A stretch of 64,000 nt of DNA, taken from assembly GCA_963782465.1 (NCBI GenBank), contig CAWAJR010000006.1, forward strand, positions 826,429-890,428, in the 5' to 3' direction. The first letter of the stretch is position 1, and each line of letters opens with the position of its first letter. The notes below the pieces were generated by a model. That model did no database searches. It saw only the letters and a list, made by a program, of their open reading frames with translations, and was not told the origin of the DNA. Below, one piece after another: positions 8,267 through 16,849 of the stretch. Source of the stretch: JAODBJ01 sp963782465 (lineage in GTDB: Bacteria > Actinomycetota > Acidimicrobiia > IMCC26256 > PALSA-610). The position numbers were made by a program, and so were the translations under genes.

Positions 8267-9725
8267 TGCGTTCGGCTCGCAACGCGGAACGGCGGAGCTT
8301 GCCGGCGTCGTCGCGCAGCGGTGCGTCGACGAACTCGAACGAACGCGGCATCTTGTACCGCACGAGCCGTTCGCCGAGGAACTCGCGCAACTCGTCGAGA
8401 TCGATGGCCTTCCCGTCGTCGGTCTGGACGATCGCGTGCACACGATTGCCGAGGTCTTCGTCGGGCAGACCGATCACCGCCGACGATCGCACCCGCGGGT
8501 GCTCGTCGAGGGCCGACTCCACCTCGGCCGGGTACACGTTCGAACCGCCCACGAGCACCATGTCGCTCTGGCGGTCGGTGAGGTAGAGGAAACCGTCGGC
8601 GTCCATCGACCCCATGTCGCCGAGCGATTCCCAACCGTCGCCCAGCTCGCGGGCCTCGGCGCCGACGTAGGTGTAGGTCTTGGTCGACGGGTCGTTCGGG
8701 CGCATGTAGACCTCACCGACATCGCCCGGCGGCAAGTCTTCCCCGCCCGGGCCGACGATCTTCATCTGGCCCGAGATCGGCCGCCCGACCGAACCACGAT
8801 GCTCGAGCCACTGCCCGCCGGTGATGACGGTCGCGGCCTGGCCTTCGGTGCCGCCGTACAGCTCGTAGATCTTCTCCGCGCCGAGCCAGTCGATCCATGC
8901 CTGCTTCAACCAGAGCGGGCACGGCGCGCTCAGGTGCCACACCACTTGCAACGCCGAGACGTCGTAGCGCTCACGGACCTCGGTTGGCAGGCGCCAGATG
9001 CGCTGCATCATCGTCGGCACCAGGTAGAGCGACTCGGGGCGGTACTGCTCGATGAGCGCGAGCGTGTGCTCCGCGTCGAACCGCCCACCGAGCACGACGT
9101 GGTTGCCGGCGAGCAGCGCGGTCGTCGCCCAGACGAACGGGCCGTTGTGGTAGAGCGGGCCGGGCATCAGGTGCGTGCCGTTGCGGCGGATCATCAGGAG
9201 CGGGTGCGCGTCGGGGTCGATGAGGCCCGGCGCGTTCGCGAGGATCAACTTCGGCCGTCCCGTCGAACCGCCGGAGGTCATCGCCTTCCACGGGTTCGAC
9301 ACCGCGTCGGGCAACGGGGCCGCCGACAACTCGGGGCTCGGCTCCCAACCGGACGGCAGGCATTGGTGGCCTTCGTGCTCCGCCGGGTCGGCGCCGACGA
9401 TCACCTTCGGTTGCGCGAGTTCGACGATGGCGTCGAGTTCGCGCTTCGGCAGACGCGACGAAACCGGTTGGGGTGTCGCCCCGAGCTTCCAGGCCGCGGC
9501 CACCGCGACCAGGAACTCGACGGAGTTGGGCAAGGCGATCGTGACGACATCACCTCGGCCGACGCCGAGGTCGGCGAACGCGCGTGCGGTGCGGTTCGCG
9601 AGCTGCTCGAACTCGAACCGGGTGACGCTCCGGCGCTCGTCGGTCACCGCGAGATGCCCCGGATCGGCAGCGGCGTCGTCGGAGAGCCGCTTCGCGTACG
9701 ACACCATGGGCATGCCGGCCATCAT
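8256..9725 (-). CDS. AMP-dependent acyl-CoA synthetase / ligase
   Basis: A 489-residue ANL-superfamily adenylating enzyme that activates a carboxylic acid with ATP and CoA. The P-loop-like motif is MTSGGSTGRPK near residue 150, the Gly-Gly-Ser variant seen in bile-acid and aromatic CoA ligases rather than TSGTTG. Next come YELYGGTEGQ near 296, the DRQSDMVLVGGSNVYPAEVE hinge near 390 and the catalytic C-terminal Lys in RDDAGKLRRSAL near 478. It probably feeds substrates to the SDR, MaoC and P450 enzymes nearby. Confidence 0.92.
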   Translation of the reverse strand: MMAGMPMVSYAKRLSDDAAADPGHLAVTDERRSVTRFEFEQLANRTARAFADLGVGRGDVVTIALPNSVEFLVAVAAAWKLGATPQPVSSRLPKRELDAIVELAQPKVIVGADPAEHEGHQCLPSGWEPSPELSAAPLPDAVSNPWKAMTSGGSTGRPKLILANAPGLIDPDAHPLLMIRRNGTHLMPGPLYHNGPFVWATTALLAGNHVVLGGRFDAEHTLALIEQYRPESLYLVPTMMQRIWRLPTEVRERYDVSALQVVWHLSAPCPLWLKQAWIDWLGAEKIYELYGGTEGQAATVITGGQWLEHRGSVGRPISGQMKIVGPGGEDLPPGDVGEVYMRPNDPSTKTYTYVGAEARELGDGWESLGDMGSMDADGFLYLTDRQSDMVLVGGSNVYPAEVESALDEHPRVRSSAVIGLPDEDLGNRVHAIVQTDDGKAIDLDELREFLGERLVRYKMPRSFEFVDAPLRDDAGKLRRSALRAERMRR

Positions 9726-9755
9726 GCCGCGGCGGGATCGGTAGCGTCTCGGCTC

Positions 9756-10517
9756 ATGGACATCAACGGAGCAAGCGCAATCGTCACCGGCGGCGCATCG
9801 GGGATCGGCGAGGCGACGGCCCGGCGGCTCGCCGAGGCGGGCGCCCGGGTCGTCATCCTCGACCTCAACGAGGAACGGGGCGAGGAGGTGGCATCGGAGA
9901 TCGGTGGCGGCTTCGTGAAGGCGAACGTCACCGACGAGGAACAGGTACGCGCGGGCACCGAGGCCGCGGCGGCGATGGCGCCGCTACGAGCGTGCGTGCA
10001 CTGCGCGGGTATCGGCTGGGCGGAACGCACGATCAACCGCACCGGCGTTCCACACACGCTCGAGTCGTTCCGCCAGATCGTCGACGTGAACCTGGTGGGC
10101 ACCTTCAACGTGCTGCGTCTCGTCGCGTCCGCGATGAACGTGAACGAGCCGCTCGAGTTCGGCGAGCGAGGCGTGATCGTGAACACGGCATCGGTCGCCG
10201 CGTTCGACGGCCAGATCGGCCAGGCCGCCTACGCCGCATCGAAAGGCGGTGTCGTCTCGCTCACGCTGACCGCGGCCCGCGATCTTTCCGCGGCCGGGAT
10301 CCGCGTGTGCACGATCGCGCCGGGCCTGGTCGACACGCCGCTGCTCGGGTCGTTGCCCGACGAGGCCCGCGCCCAGCTCGCACAGAGCGTGCTGTTCCCG
10401 AAACGGCTCGGCCGCCCGGGCGACTACGCCTCGCTGGCCCTCGAACTGGTCAGCAACGGCTACCTGAACGGCGAAACGATCCGGATGGACGCCGGCATCC
10501 GCATGCCGCCCAAGTAA
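9756..10517 (+). CDS. SDR oxidoreductase, 3-hydroxyacyl-CoA dehydrogenase type-2-like
   Basis: A 253-residue SDR. TGGASGIG is at residues 11-18, the acidic residue after beta-2 (LDLNEE) indicates NAD preference, Ser146 is in NTASVAAFDGQIGQ, and Tyr159/Lys163 form AYAASK. The longer loop with VNEPLEFGERGVIVNTAS resembles the HSD10 / type-2 3-hydroxyacyl-CoA dehydrogenase group. It starts 30 bases from the divergent acyl-CoA ligase, so the two probably share a promoter region and a pathway. Confidence 0.91.
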   Translation: MDINGASAIVTGGASGIGEATARRLAEAGARVVILDLNEERGEEVASEIGGGFVKANVTDEEQVRAGTEAAAAMAPLRACVHCAGIGWAERTINRTGVPHTLESFRQIVDVNLVGTFNVLRLVASAMNVNEPLEFGERGVIVNTASVAAFDGQIGQAAYAASKGGVVSLTLTAARDLSAAGIRVCTIAPGLVDTPLLGSLPDEARAQLAQSVLFPKRLGRPGDYASLALELVSNGYLNGETIRMDAGIRMPPK

Positions 10518-10527
10518 GGCGCGGGAG

Positions 10528-10647
10528 CTACGCGCTGCGGCGGAGAACCTCGACCCGGCGTTCCTCGAGCACTTCGGTGAGGTCGAAGGCCAGCTCACGG
10601 GTCTGGTCATAGGAGGCCAGGTAGTCGAGGAACCGCTGCACGCTCAT
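10528..10647 (-). CDS. Possible small protein of 39 residues
   Basis: The gap between the SDR and the P450 (10518-10828) contains one candidate on the minus strand, reading MSVQRFLDYLASYDQ at its start and ending in a charged helix rich in Glu and Arg (LEERRVEVLRRSA). An AAGG lies about nine bases before the ATG. The composition is that of a plausible amphipathic helical protein, but it matches no family I know and could be chance coding in high-GC DNA. Confidence 0.3.
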   Translation of the reverse strand: MSVQRFLDYLASYDQTRELAFDLTEVLEERRVEVLRRSA

Positions 10648-10828
10648 GGGGTGAACCTTCCCGTCGGGGACCGGCCGGGCTCGTCCCGGCTCCGCCGGAG
10701 CGGATGTTCGGCAGTATCCGTTGGTGCAACCCGAAGCGGGCGGGAGTTCGTTCCCGATTCGGGCATGCCATTCATCGAACATGAGAAACTGACGACCCGT
10801 CAGGTCCGCGATCATCCCGGAGCGAGGC

Positions 10829-12031
10829 GTGCCGAACCATCCGACGAACCCCGACATCGACCTGCTCGACGGGCGGTTCTACATCGACAACCCGCACGAG
10901 AAGTATTCCTGGATGCGGGAGCACGCGCCGGTCTATTTCGACGAGAAGAACCGCGTTTGGGGGCTGGCGAGCTACGCCGCGGTACTGAACGCCTCGAAGG
11001 ACCCGGCGACGTTCTCGAACGCGGGCGGGATCCGCCCCGACACCGGACCGCTCCCGATGATGATCGACATGGACGACCCCGCCCACCTGAAGCGGCGCAA
11101 GCTCGTCAACCGGGGGTTCACACCGCGGCGGGTACGCGACATGGAACCGCACATCCACGCCGTCTGCGACGAGATCATCGACGCGGTGTGCGAGCGCGGC
11201 GAGTGCGACTTCGTGGGCGACATCGCCGCGCAACTCCCGATGATCGTGATCGGCGACTTGCTCGGCGTCGAACCTGCAGATCGGGGCGATCTCCTGCGCT
11301 GGTCCGACGACATGGTCAGCGCGCAGAGTGGCAGCGCGACCGAGGAGCACGTCATCCGCGCCGCGACCGCGTTCACGGAGTACACCGAATACCAGGATCG
11401 GGTCATCAACGAACGCCGCCGGGAGCCCACTGACGACCTGGTGAGCGTGCTCGTGCACGCCGAGGTCGACGGCGACCGTCTCGAGCATGACGACCTGGTC
11501 CACGAGTCGCTCCTCATCCTCGTCGGCGGTGACGAGACGACCCGCCACGTGATCAGCGGTGGGATGGAACAGCTGCTCCTCAACCCCGACCAGAAGCGAG
11601 TCCTCGTCGACGACATGACCAAGCTCCCGGCCGCGATCGAAGAGATGCTGCGCTGGGTGACACCGATCAAGAACATGTGCCGTACACCGACCCACGACAC
11701 CGAGTTCATGGGTGAGCAGATCCAGGCGGGCGAGAAGTGCATGCTCCTCTACGAGTCGGCCAACCGCGACGAGACCAAGTTCGCCGACCCGTTCCGTTTC
11801 GACGTCGAGCGGCATCCCAATGAGCACGTCGCGTTCGGGTTCGGTGCGCACTTCTGCCTCGGCAACAGCCTCGCCCGCCTCGAACTGCGGGTGATGATGG
11901 AACGGCTGCTCACCCGGCTCCCCGACCTGGAACTCGCCGCCGACCCCGCCGACCTGCCGCGCCGGCGGGCGAACTTCATCTCCGGCCTCGAATCGATGCC
12001 CGTGCGCTTCTCACCCCGGGCTCGGTTGTGA
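10829..12031 (+). CDS. Cytochrome P450
   Basis: A 400-residue soluble bacterial P450 monooxygenase. The GTG start at 10829 follows GGAGCGAGG. The I-helix motif is LVGGDETTRHVISGG near residue 230, the ExxR motif is in EEMLRWVTP near 272, and the heme ligand Cys343 is in AFGFGAHFCLGNSLARLE. The sequence has the flavour of actinobacterial steroid or fatty-acid hydroxylases (CYP125/142-like), though the subfamily cannot be set by eye. No ferredoxin or reductase gene is adjacent. The stop codon lies in the palindromic element at 12025. Confidence 0.92.
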   Translation: MPNHPTNPDIDLLDGRFYIDNPHEKYSWMREHAPVYFDEKNRVWGLASYAAVLNASKDPATFSNAGGIRPDTGPLPMMIDMDDPAHLKRRKLVNRGFTPRRVRDMEPHIHAVCDEIIDAVCERGECDFVGDIAAQLPMIVIGDLLGVEPADRGDLLRWSDDMVSAQSGSATEEHVIRAATAFTEYTEYQDRVINERRREPTDDLVSVLVHAEVDGDRLEHDDLVHESLLILVGGDETTRHVISGGMEQLLLNPDQKRVLVDDMTKLPAAIEEMLRWVTPIKNMCRTPTHDTEFMGEQIQAGEKCMLLYESANRDETKFADPFRFDVERHPNEHVAFGFGAHFCLGNSLARLELRVMMERLLTRLPDLELAADPADLPRRRANFISGLESMPVRFSPRARL

Positions 12032-12068
12032 GGGTTACAGGCCCGTACGGTCGCACAAGGCTCACAAC
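12025..12068. repeat. Dispersed palindromic element, copy 1
   Basis: GTTGTGAG at 12025-12032 pairs with CTCACAAC at 12061-12068. The internal part contains GTACGGTCGCACAA, which closely matches the core of the better-paired copy at 21422-21473. It overlaps the P450 stop codon and lies directly before the SnoaL-like gene, so it may act as a terminator. Confidence 0.55.
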
Positions 12069-12082
12069 ACAGGAGCGGGTGG

Positions 12083-12532
12083 ATGAGTGACGTGGAAGCG
12101 AACCGGGAACTGGTTGAACGGTTGTGGACGACGCTGTACCGGCGCGACTTCGACGGCGTCGGCGCGCTGTTCGCCGACGACGGCGAGTACACCGACATGC
12201 CGACGCCGGCCGAAGACGTCGCCCGCGGCCCCGCCCAGATCGCGGCGCGACTGCGGCTCGGGCTCGAACCGCTCGCGGCGATCTCCCATGAGGTTCGCGT
12301 GCTCATCGCCGAAGGCGACACGGTCGTGACCGAACACGTCGAGACCTGGGATTGGCCGAGCGGCGAGCACGCCGAGCTGCCCTTCGTGTCGGTACACGAG
12401 GTGCGCGACGGCAAACTCGTTCGGTGGTGGGACTACTGGGACCTCGCAACGCTGATGAACAACGCACCCGCGTGGTGGGTGGAGCACATCATGAACGAGT
12501 CGGCCCGGGTCGGCTTGCGCGAGGCCGACTGA
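12083..12532 (+). CDS. Limonene-epoxide-hydrolase / SnoaL-like protein
   Basis: A 149-residue NTF2-fold protein. It opens with a helical ELVERLWTTLYRRDFDGVGALFADDGEYTDMP pattern and has the tryptophan-rich core KLVRWWDYWDLATL typical of the SnoaL/LEH group. Such proteins hydrolyse epoxides or catalyse aldol cyclisations, and many are uncharacterised. It follows the P450 by about 50 bases. A nearby epoxidising P450 would fit an epoxide hydrolase, but that is inference. Confidence 0.82.
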   Translation: MSDVEANRELVERLWTTLYRRDFDGVGALFADDGEYTDMPTPAEDVARGPAQIAARLRLGLEPLAAISHEVRVLIAEGDTVVTEHVETWDWPSGEHAELPFVSVHEVRDGKLVRWWDYWDLATLMNNAPAWWVEHIMNESARVGLREAD

Positions 12533-12599
12533 TCGAGCGTTTGCGTTTCGTCCCCCATAGGGTAGGTCGCGCCGTGGCGAGCACCCCCGAGGAGTAGGA

Positions 12600-12980
12600 A
12601 TGCCCGACAACAGTGCGACCTTGCACGAGCCGAACCTGCCGGCCGATGTGATCGATCGTCACCGCGCCATCGCGTCGTTGATGGAAGAACTCGAAGCCGT
12701 CGACTGGTACGACCAGCGCGTGCACGCAACCACCGACGATGCGCTGAGAGCGATCCTCGCGCACAACCGCGACGAGGAAAAAGAGCACGCCATGATGGTG
12801 CTCGAATGGCTGCGGCGCAACGATGCAGTGCTCGACGGGCACATGCGGACGTACCTTTTCACGGAAGCTCCGGTCACCGAGGTGGAAGCGATCGCCGAGG
12901 CAGGCGACGACGGCGGCGACCGCGGCGAGACCACAGGGCCCGGCGGAGTCGGGATCGGCAGCCTGCGCGAGGAGTCTTGA
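12600..12980 (+). CDS. Encapsulated ferritin-like protein (EncFtn), encapsulin cargo
   Basis: A 126-residue half-ferritin. The two-helix core carries the iron ligands: Glu32 with Trp36/Tyr37 in LEAVDWYDQR, and DEEKEHAMMVLEWLRRND with Glu59-Glu62 and His63. EncFtn proteins form ring-like decamers that build ferroxidase sites between subunits and oxidise Fe(II) inside an encapsulin shell. After a low-complexity Gly/Asp linker, the C terminus GGVGIGSLREES is a family 1 encapsulin targeting peptide (GxLxIGSL-type). The shell gene starts two bases after the stop, which confirms the assignment. The compartment would store iron and limit oxidative damage. Confidence 0.93.
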   Translation: MPDNSATLHEPNLPADVIDRHRAIASLMEELEAVDWYDQRVHATTDDALRAILAHNRDEEKEHAMMVLEWLRRNDAVLDGHMRTYLFTEAPVTEVEAIAEAGDDGGDRGETTGPGGVGIGSLREES

Positions 12981-12982
12981 CG

Positions 12983-13787
12983 ATGGACCATCTGCACCGC
13001 GAACTCGCACCGGTCTCGTCCGAAGCCTGGTCGGAGATCGAATCCGAGGCGTCGCGCACGCTGCGTCATTTCCTGACTGCGCGCAAGATCGTCGACTTTG
13101 CCGGGCCGAAGGGTTGGGAACACTCGGCCGAACCGACCGGCCGTGCCGACTCGGTCAAGACGCCCACGGGCGATGTCGAGGCCCATGTTCGGCGGGTGCA
13201 ACCGCTCGTCGAGTTACGCGCACCCTTCACGCTGCCGCGGGCCGAGCTCGCCGCGATCGAGCGCGGTGCACGCGACGCCGACCTCGACCCGGTACGCGAC
13301 GCGGCGCGTGAACTCGCGATCACCGAAGACGGCGCCGTCTTCGAGGGGTACGCCGCCGGCAGCATCGCCGGGATCGGTGAATGCTCGCCGTACGACGCAA
13401 TCCCGATCACCAAGAACTACAGCGACTACCCCAGCCTGGTTGCCCGGGCGATCGCGCTCCTCGAAGGGAACGGGGTCGGTGGGCCGTACGCGCTCGCCCT
13501 CGGGCCCCGCTGCTACACGGGCGTCATCGAGACGACCGAGCACGGCGGGTACCCGCTGCTGCAGCACCTGCGGCTCATCCTCGACGGGCCCGCGCTCTGG
13601 CCCCGCAGTCGACGGCGCAATCGTGCTCAGTACGCGCGGTGGCGACTTCGAATTGGTCGTCGGTCAGGACGTGTCGATCGGCTACCTGTCGCACGACGCG
13701 ACCAAGGTGTCGCTGTACCTGGAAGAGAGCATTACGTTCAGAGTGCTTTCCCCCGAAGCCGCAGTCCCGCTGCGGTACGTGAAGTAA
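12983..13787 (+). CDS. Encapsulin shell protein, family 1 (linocin M18-like), with a frameshift
   Basis: An HK97-fold encapsulin of about 267 residues when two frames are joined. It opens (M)DHLHRELAPVSSEAWSEIE, then ARKIVDFAGPKGWEHSA, GSIAGIGECSPYDAIPI and YPLLQHLRLILDGP, all family landmarks. At about 13601 (residue 206) the frame breaks in a GGCCCC run. The neighbouring frame then supplies the remaining 60 residues, including AIVLSTRGGDFELVVGQD and YLEESITFRVLSPEAAVPLR. The shell self-assembles and packages the EncFtn encoded immediately upstream. No other damage is visible, so I treat the break as a probable sequence error. Confidence 0.9.
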
Positions 13788-13795
13788 GGGCCGCC

Positions 13796-14041
13796 ATGGC
13801 AAACGATCGCGATCTTCTCGACCAGATCGGCACGCTCGTAGAGGAAGAAGAACGTCTCCTCGAACAGCGGTCGGGGCACACGTTGGACCCGTCCGGCCAC
13901 GCGCGCCTGCAGGAGGTGGAGTCCAGGCTCGACCAATGCTGGGACCTCCTGCGCCAGCGGCGCGCCCGCGAGGAGTTCGGCCTCAACCCCGACGAGGTGC
14001 AAGCGCGTTCGGTCGACGTCGTCGAGAACTACGAGCAGTAG
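13796..14041 (+). CDS. DUF2630 family protein
   Basis: An 81-residue acidic helical protein beginning MANDRDLLDQIGTLVEEEERLLEQ and ending with RAREEFGLNPDEVQARSVDVVENYEQ, the conserved DUF2630 tail. Function unknown. It starts eight bases after the encapsulin stop, so it is probably in the same transcript; whether it has a role with the compartment is an open question. Confidence 0.85.
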   Translation: MANDRDLLDQIGTLVEEEERLLEQRSGHTLDPSGHARLQEVESRLDQCWDLLRQRRAREEFGLNPDEVQARSVDVVENYEQ

Positions 14042-14083
14042 CCGAACGACCGGCGCGCGGGGCTGACGCACACTGGCGCGCGG

Positions 14084-14953
14084 ATGGACGCGGCGGAGCG
14101 CGACGATCGCATCGACGCGCTGTATGCCGGCAGCCTCGACGCTTTCGTCGCGGCCCGCGATCAACTCGCCCGCGAGCTGCGCGCCGCCGGCGACCGTGAG
14201 AGCGCCGAGGCCGTCAAGCAGTTGCGCAAGCCGTCGCGGCCCGCGTTCGCGCTGAACCAGACCGTGCGCCGCGACCGGGCCGGGTTCGACGCGGTGATCG
14301 AAGCCGGGGCCGCCCTGCTCGAACGGCAACAGGCCGCGCTCGTGGGCCGCCCGGCCGACGGGTTGCGCGACGCGACCCGGCGCCGCCAGGACGCGGTTCG
14401 GGCGTTCGCCGAGGTCGCGATCGCGACGCTCGGACCGGGCGGCGAGTCGGCGCGGGGCGCGATCGAGCAGACGTTGCTGGCGGCATCGATCGATCCCGCC
14501 GCCGCCGGCGCGGTACGGGCGGCGAGGCTCGCGACTGAGCTCGAACCTCCCGACATCTTCGGCGCGCTGGAACCGGGCGCTCAGGTCCCCACTGCCCGGC
14601 CCAGGCCCCGGCGGGCGCGAAGCGGGCCACCCGGCGCCCCGGTCTCGCCGGCCGAGCAACGACCGGGGCCGAAGGCGCCCGAGCCGGCCGACGCCGATGT
14701 CGACGCCGACGTCGAACGGGCCGAAGCGGAAGCCGGCGTCGAACGGGCGGAAGCCGAGGTCGCCCACCGGGCACGGGTACTCGAAGAAACCCGCCGCCGG
14801 GCCGTCGAATCGACCCGCGCCGCAGCGGCGGCGGCCGACGAAGCGCGGGCGGCCGACGACGCCGCGGCGCAGGCAGCGATCGATCACGAACAGGCTCGGC
14901 AACGCCTGGCGAGCGCCCGAGCGCGCCTCGACGGCCTTCGCCGCGGTCGCTGA
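14084..14953 (+). CDS. Hypothetical Ala/Arg/Glu-rich protein with C-terminal coiled coil
   Basis: A 289-residue protein of unknown function. Residues 1-160 form a helical region with FALNQTVRRDRAGFDAVIEAG. Residues 165-200 are a Pro/Arg-rich linker, and residues 205-285 are an Ala/Glu/Arg heptad-like coiled coil (EAEAGVERAEAEVAHRARV and similar). The N-terminal pattern KQLRKPSRPAFALNQ recurs, as I recall, in actinobacterial proteins of unknown role. It follows DUF2630 by 42 bases. No signal peptide or membrane segment. Confidence 0.7.
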   Translation: MDAAERDDRIDALYAGSLDAFVAARDQLARELRAAGDRESAEAVKQLRKPSRPAFALNQTVRRDRAGFDAVIEAGAALLERQQAALVGRPADGLRDATRRRQDAVRAFAEVAIATLGPGGESARGAIEQTLLAASIDPAAAGAVRAARLATELEPPDIFGALEPGAQVPTARPRPRRARSGPPGAPVSPAEQRPGPKAPEPADADVDADVERAEAEAGVERAEAEVAHRARVLEETRRRAVESTRAAAAAADEARAADDAAAQAAIDHEQARQRLASARARLDGLRRGR

Positions 14954-15013
14954 CGGGTACCGGCGGCGCCGCGCGCAGGCGCGTCACCCGCGTTGCTCGG
15001 TACTGTCGAACCG

Positions 15014-16144
15014 ATGCGCACCGCCGTTTGCGAAATGCTCGACATCGAATTCCCGATCCTCGCCTTCAGCCACTGCCGCGACGTCGTCGCCGAGGTGACG
15101 AAGGCGGGCGGCTTCGGCGTGCTGGGAGCAGTCGCCCACTCGCCCGAGCAGCTCGAGATCGACCTGCGCTGGATCGAAGAACAGGTCGGCGGGAAGCCGT
15201 ACGGCGTCGACCTGCTCCTGCCGCAGAAGTTCGTCGGTGCCGACGAGGGGGGCCTCGACCGCGAACACGTACGCGCGCTGTTGCCGCCCGAACAGCAGGC
15301 GTTCGTCGACGACATCCTCCGCCGCTACGACGTACCCCCGCCGCCGCCCGACATGAACGTCGGTCGTGGGGGCACGCTCAACGTCGCGCCCAGCGGGTAC
15401 GGGCCGCTGCTCGACGTCGCGTTCGGCCACGACATCAAGCTCATCGCGAGCGCGCTCGGGCCGCCGCCACCCGATCTCATCGAACACGCGGACAGTGCGG
15501 GCGTGGTGGTCGTCGCGCTCGCCGGCAAGGTCGTGCACGCCGAACGGCACGCCGCCGCCGGCGTCGACCTGATCGTCGCGCAGGGCACCGAAGCCGGTGG
15601 TCACACCGGTGAGGTCGCGACGATGGTGCTCGTACCCGAGGTGGTCGACGCCGTCGCACCGATCCCGGTGCTCGCCGCGGGTGGTATCGCGCGCGGGCGC
15701 CAGATGGCGGCCGCGCTCGCGCTCGGCGCGCAGGGTGTGTGGACCGGTTCGGTGTGGCTCACGACCGAAGAAGCCGAAACCCACCCGGTGGTGAAGCAGA
15801 AGTTCCTCGCCGCCACCTCGAGCGACACGCTCCGGTCGCGTTCGCTCACCGGAAAGCCCGCTCGCATGCTCCGGAGCGCGTGGACCGACGAATGGGAACG
15901 GGCCGACACCCCCGACCCGCTCGGCATGCCCTTGCAGACCGCACTCGTGGCCGAAGCCCAGTTCCGGATCCAACGGGCCGCGCACAACGCCGGTTCGGGC
16001 GCCGAACAGCTCGCGAACTACTTCGTCGGGCAGGTGGTTGGATCGCTCGATCGCGTCAAGCCGGCGCGCCAAGTCGTACTCGACATGATCGACGAGTACA
16101 TCGACGCCGCGTCTTCGGTGCAGCACGCGATGGACGACGATTGA
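15014..16144 (+). CDS. Nitronate monooxygenase (2-nitropropane dioxygenase family)
   Basis: A 376-residue FMN-dependent TIM-barrel enzyme, counted from the ATG at 15014; a TTG seven codons upstream is an alternative. It oxidises alkyl nitronates or related compounds. Visible markers: FPILAFSHCRDVVAEVTKAGGFGVLGA at the N terminus, GVDLIVAQGTEAGGHTG near residue 190 (FMN phosphate and active-site His) and PVLAAGGIARGRQMAAALALGAQGVWTG near 220. Its TGA stop overlaps the TTG start of the next gene. Confidence 0.9.
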   Translation: MRTAVCEMLDIEFPILAFSHCRDVVAEVTKAGGFGVLGAVAHSPEQLEIDLRWIEEQVGGKPYGVDLLLPQKFVGADEGGLDREHVRALLPPEQQAFVDDILRRYDVPPPPPDMNVGRGGTLNVAPSGYGPLLDVAFGHDIKLIASALGPPPPDLIEHADSAGVVVVALAGKVVHAERHAAAGVDLIVAQGTEAGGHTGEVATMVLVPEVVDAVAPIPVLAAGGIARGRQMAAALALGAQGVWTGSVWLTTEEAETHPVVKQKFLAATSSDTLRSRSLTGKPARMLRSAWTDEWERADTPDPLGMPLQTALVAEAQFRIQRAAHNAGSGAEQLANYFVGQVVGSLDRVKPARQVVLDMIDEYIDAASSVQHAMDDD

Positions 16145-16758
16145 ACGGCACCGACGTCTTGGCGGCCGCCGCGATCTGCGGCGCATTCCTCCGTCAGTTC
16201 GTCAGCACCGACTGGTCGGTGCCGGTCCCCTACCTCGACTGGAACGTCTCCGAAGTGGTCGCGCACGTCGCGATCGGGAACCTCTGGTACGCGTTCGATC
16301 TCACCGCCGGCGGTTACGAGTTGCACTCGCTCGACCTGCGAACCCAGAAGGACGCGACCCCGACCGATCTGGTGCGCACCCTCGAATCGGTGGCCGCGAT
16401 CGTCGCGTACACCGTCGACGCCGTAGCGCCCGACAGTCGCGGTTTCCATCCGTTCGGCTTCGCCGACCCGTCGGGTTTCGCGGCGATGGCCTGTGACGAG
16501 ACGTTGGTGCACACCTACGACGCGGCGTGCGGGATCGGCGTGTCGTTCATCGCCGAAGACTCGCTCTGCGAGAAGGTACTGCGCCGCCTGTTCCCGTGGG
16601 CTCCGAGCGAGACCGACGCGTGGGACACGCTGTTGTGGGCGAACGGCCGCATGCCCCTCGGGAACCGCGCGCGACTCGCGCCCGGTTGGCGCTGGCATTG
16701 CGCGCCGCTCGACGAATGGGACGGGACCGATCCCGTCCCGCTCTCCCCCACGCGCTGA
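16141..16758 (+). CDS. DinB / mycothiol-dependent maleylpyruvate isomerase-like protein
   Basis: A 205-residue four-helix-bundle protein of the TIGR03083/MDMPI type. Characteristic residues are the tryptophan-rich start VPYLDWNVSEVVAHVAIGNLWYAFDL, with the first metal-binding His, and AMACDETLVHTYDAACGIG near residue 118. The TTG start at 16141 overlaps the nitronate monooxygenase stop (TTGA), so the two are translationally coupled. Such proteins usually use mycothiol as cofactor, which fits an actinobacterium; substrate unknown. Confidence 0.82.
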   Translation: MNGTDVLAAAAICGAFLRQFVSTDWSVPVPYLDWNVSEVVAHVAIGNLWYAFDLTAGGYELHSLDLRTQKDATPTDLVRTLESVAAIVAYTVDAVAPDSRGFHPFGFADPSGFAAMACDETLVHTYDAACGIGVSFIAEDSLCEKVLRRLFPWAPSETDAWDTLLWANGRMPLGNRARLAPGWRWHCAPLDEWDGTDPVPLSPTR

Positions 16759-16770
16759 CCAGCCGATCCC

Positions 16771-16822
16771 CGAACCTGCGTCAGTTTTGGCCCCTCACGG
16801 GGCCAAAACTGACGCAGGTTCG
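16771..16822. terminator. 24-bp perfect hairpin between convergent genes
   Basis: Bases 16771-16794 and 16799-16822 are exact complements around the four-base loop TCAC. The stem includes CAGTTTTGGCCCC on one side. It stands midway between the stop at 16758 and the minus-strand stop at 16850, so it can terminate both transcripts. Its length and lack of mismatches are unusual for a simple terminator. Confidence 0.8.
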
Positions 16823-16849
16823 TGCGGGGGTGGGCGGGGTGGCGCGGCG

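Noticed and set aside
8436..9755. In-frame upstream extension of the SDR by about 440 codons
   Set aside because: The extension is antisense to the acyl-CoA ligase; the SDR begins normally at the ATG at 9756.
13590..13610. Programmed ribosomal frameshifting in encapsulin
   Set aside because: No known programmed site in this family and no slippery-site/pseudoknot context noticed; similar indels in unrelated genes make sequence error more likely.
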